The position numbers and the translations under genes are program-made. From Anaeramoeba flamelloides (lineage: Eukaryota; Metamonada; Anaeramoebidae), in NCBI GenBank assembly GCA_027625915.1, contig JANTQA010000021.1, forward strand, positions 1,550,001 to 1,614,000: a stretch of DNA of 64,000 nucleotides, read 5' to 3'. The notes beneath the pieces are model-generated. The model saw only the letters and a program-made list of their open reading frames with translations, did no database searches and was not told the DNA's origin. Shown in pieces: positions 63,701 through 64,000 of the stretch; the stretch's first letter is position 1; each line of letters starts with the position of its first letter.

Positions 63701-63896
63701 TACAACCAGTTCCACATTTAAGGTACAAACTTTCAACAAAAAAAAAAGGCACAAAATTCAAATTCAAGTACAAAATTCAAAATCTAATAAAATAATTTAT
63801 GATAAAATAAAATTACAAAAAATGTGTCTTAATTTGAGTTTTTTCTGTGCCTTAATTTCGTTGAAAGTTTGTGTCTTCAATGTGGAACTGGCTGTA
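63701..63896. mobile_element. MITE-B copy 2
   Basis: 196 bp from TACAACCAGTTCCACATTTA to TGTGGAACTGGCTGTA. The near-perfect inverted ends and the TTAAGG...ACAAACTTTCAAC arms match 7769-7969. Confidence 0.75.
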
Positions 63897-64000
63897 TTTT
63901 ATTGTGTTGGTTTCAAAGAAAGATTCTATTTGTCGACAATTTCGATGAAATTTTTATAAATTTGAAATTTTTTGATAGTTGGTGTTTTTCATTCCCTTCA

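Noticed and set aside
1-64000. CRISPR arrays, operons, bacterial promoters, rRNA genes, integrated viral genes
   Set aside because: None seen. The genes are eukaryotic and intron-bearing, and I recognised no capsid, polymerase, integrase or reverse-transcriptase motif.

Overview
The window is from an AT-rich eukaryotic nuclear genome with spliceosomal GT-AG introns. Five confidently recognised host genes, one gene-end fragment and the first exon of a second copy of one gene are spread thinly through repeat-rich, homopolymer-rich DNA. The gene set (a CHD6-9-type chromatin remodeller, a DOCK-C/zizimin-like Rho-family GEF, a TEX264-like protein, a GDP-fucose-transporter-like SLC35 protein and a long-chain acyl-CoA synthetase) and the Lys/Glu-, Ser- and Asp-rich tracts inside the big proteins suggest a free-living amoeboid protist. 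My lean is Anaeramoeba-like (Metamonada) or an amoebozoan; this is inference, not proof. Both TAA and TGA end genes here, so TGA is a normal stop.

Layout: 1-5082 is a segmental-duplication copy carrying exon 1 (minus strand) of an acyl-CoA synthetase whose other exons lie off the left edge. 5083-10742 is repeats: fragments, two TA-flanked MITE families and a 1.1-kb inverted-repeat-ended element. 10825-12605 (+) is the SLC35C1-like transporter in two exons. 15516-28278 (-) is a complete four-exon acyl-CoA synthetase whose introns of 3.6 and 6.7 kb hold repeats. Its exon 1 sits in the second duplication copy (24857-29547). 29548-35750 is non-coding, with a striking array of large hairpins at 32736-33066. 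35753-45572 (+) is the CHD remodeller, with a 2.7-kb first intron that also carries repeats. 45573-51623 is non-coding and holds an 866-bp foldback element. 51624-52241 (+) is the TEX264-like gene with an in-frame TGA before the last strand of its domain. 52490-52915 is a palindrome with a G12 run. 54326-54571 (+) is the 3' end of a small gene with a C2-like end. 54746-61064 (+) is the DOCK protein in two exons. The rest, to 64000, is non-coding apart from a second MITE-B copy.

The genes do not form a pathway. The ACSL, transporter and TEX264-like proteins are all endomembrane proteins, but nothing in the layout suggests co-regulation. What is most unusual is the non-coding DNA: several families of perfect or near-perfect palindromes, from 22-bp stems to ~207-bp arms, which the genes do not explain. 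All repeat-family names (R1-R5, MITE-A, MITE-B) are mine, and all similarities were judged by eye.
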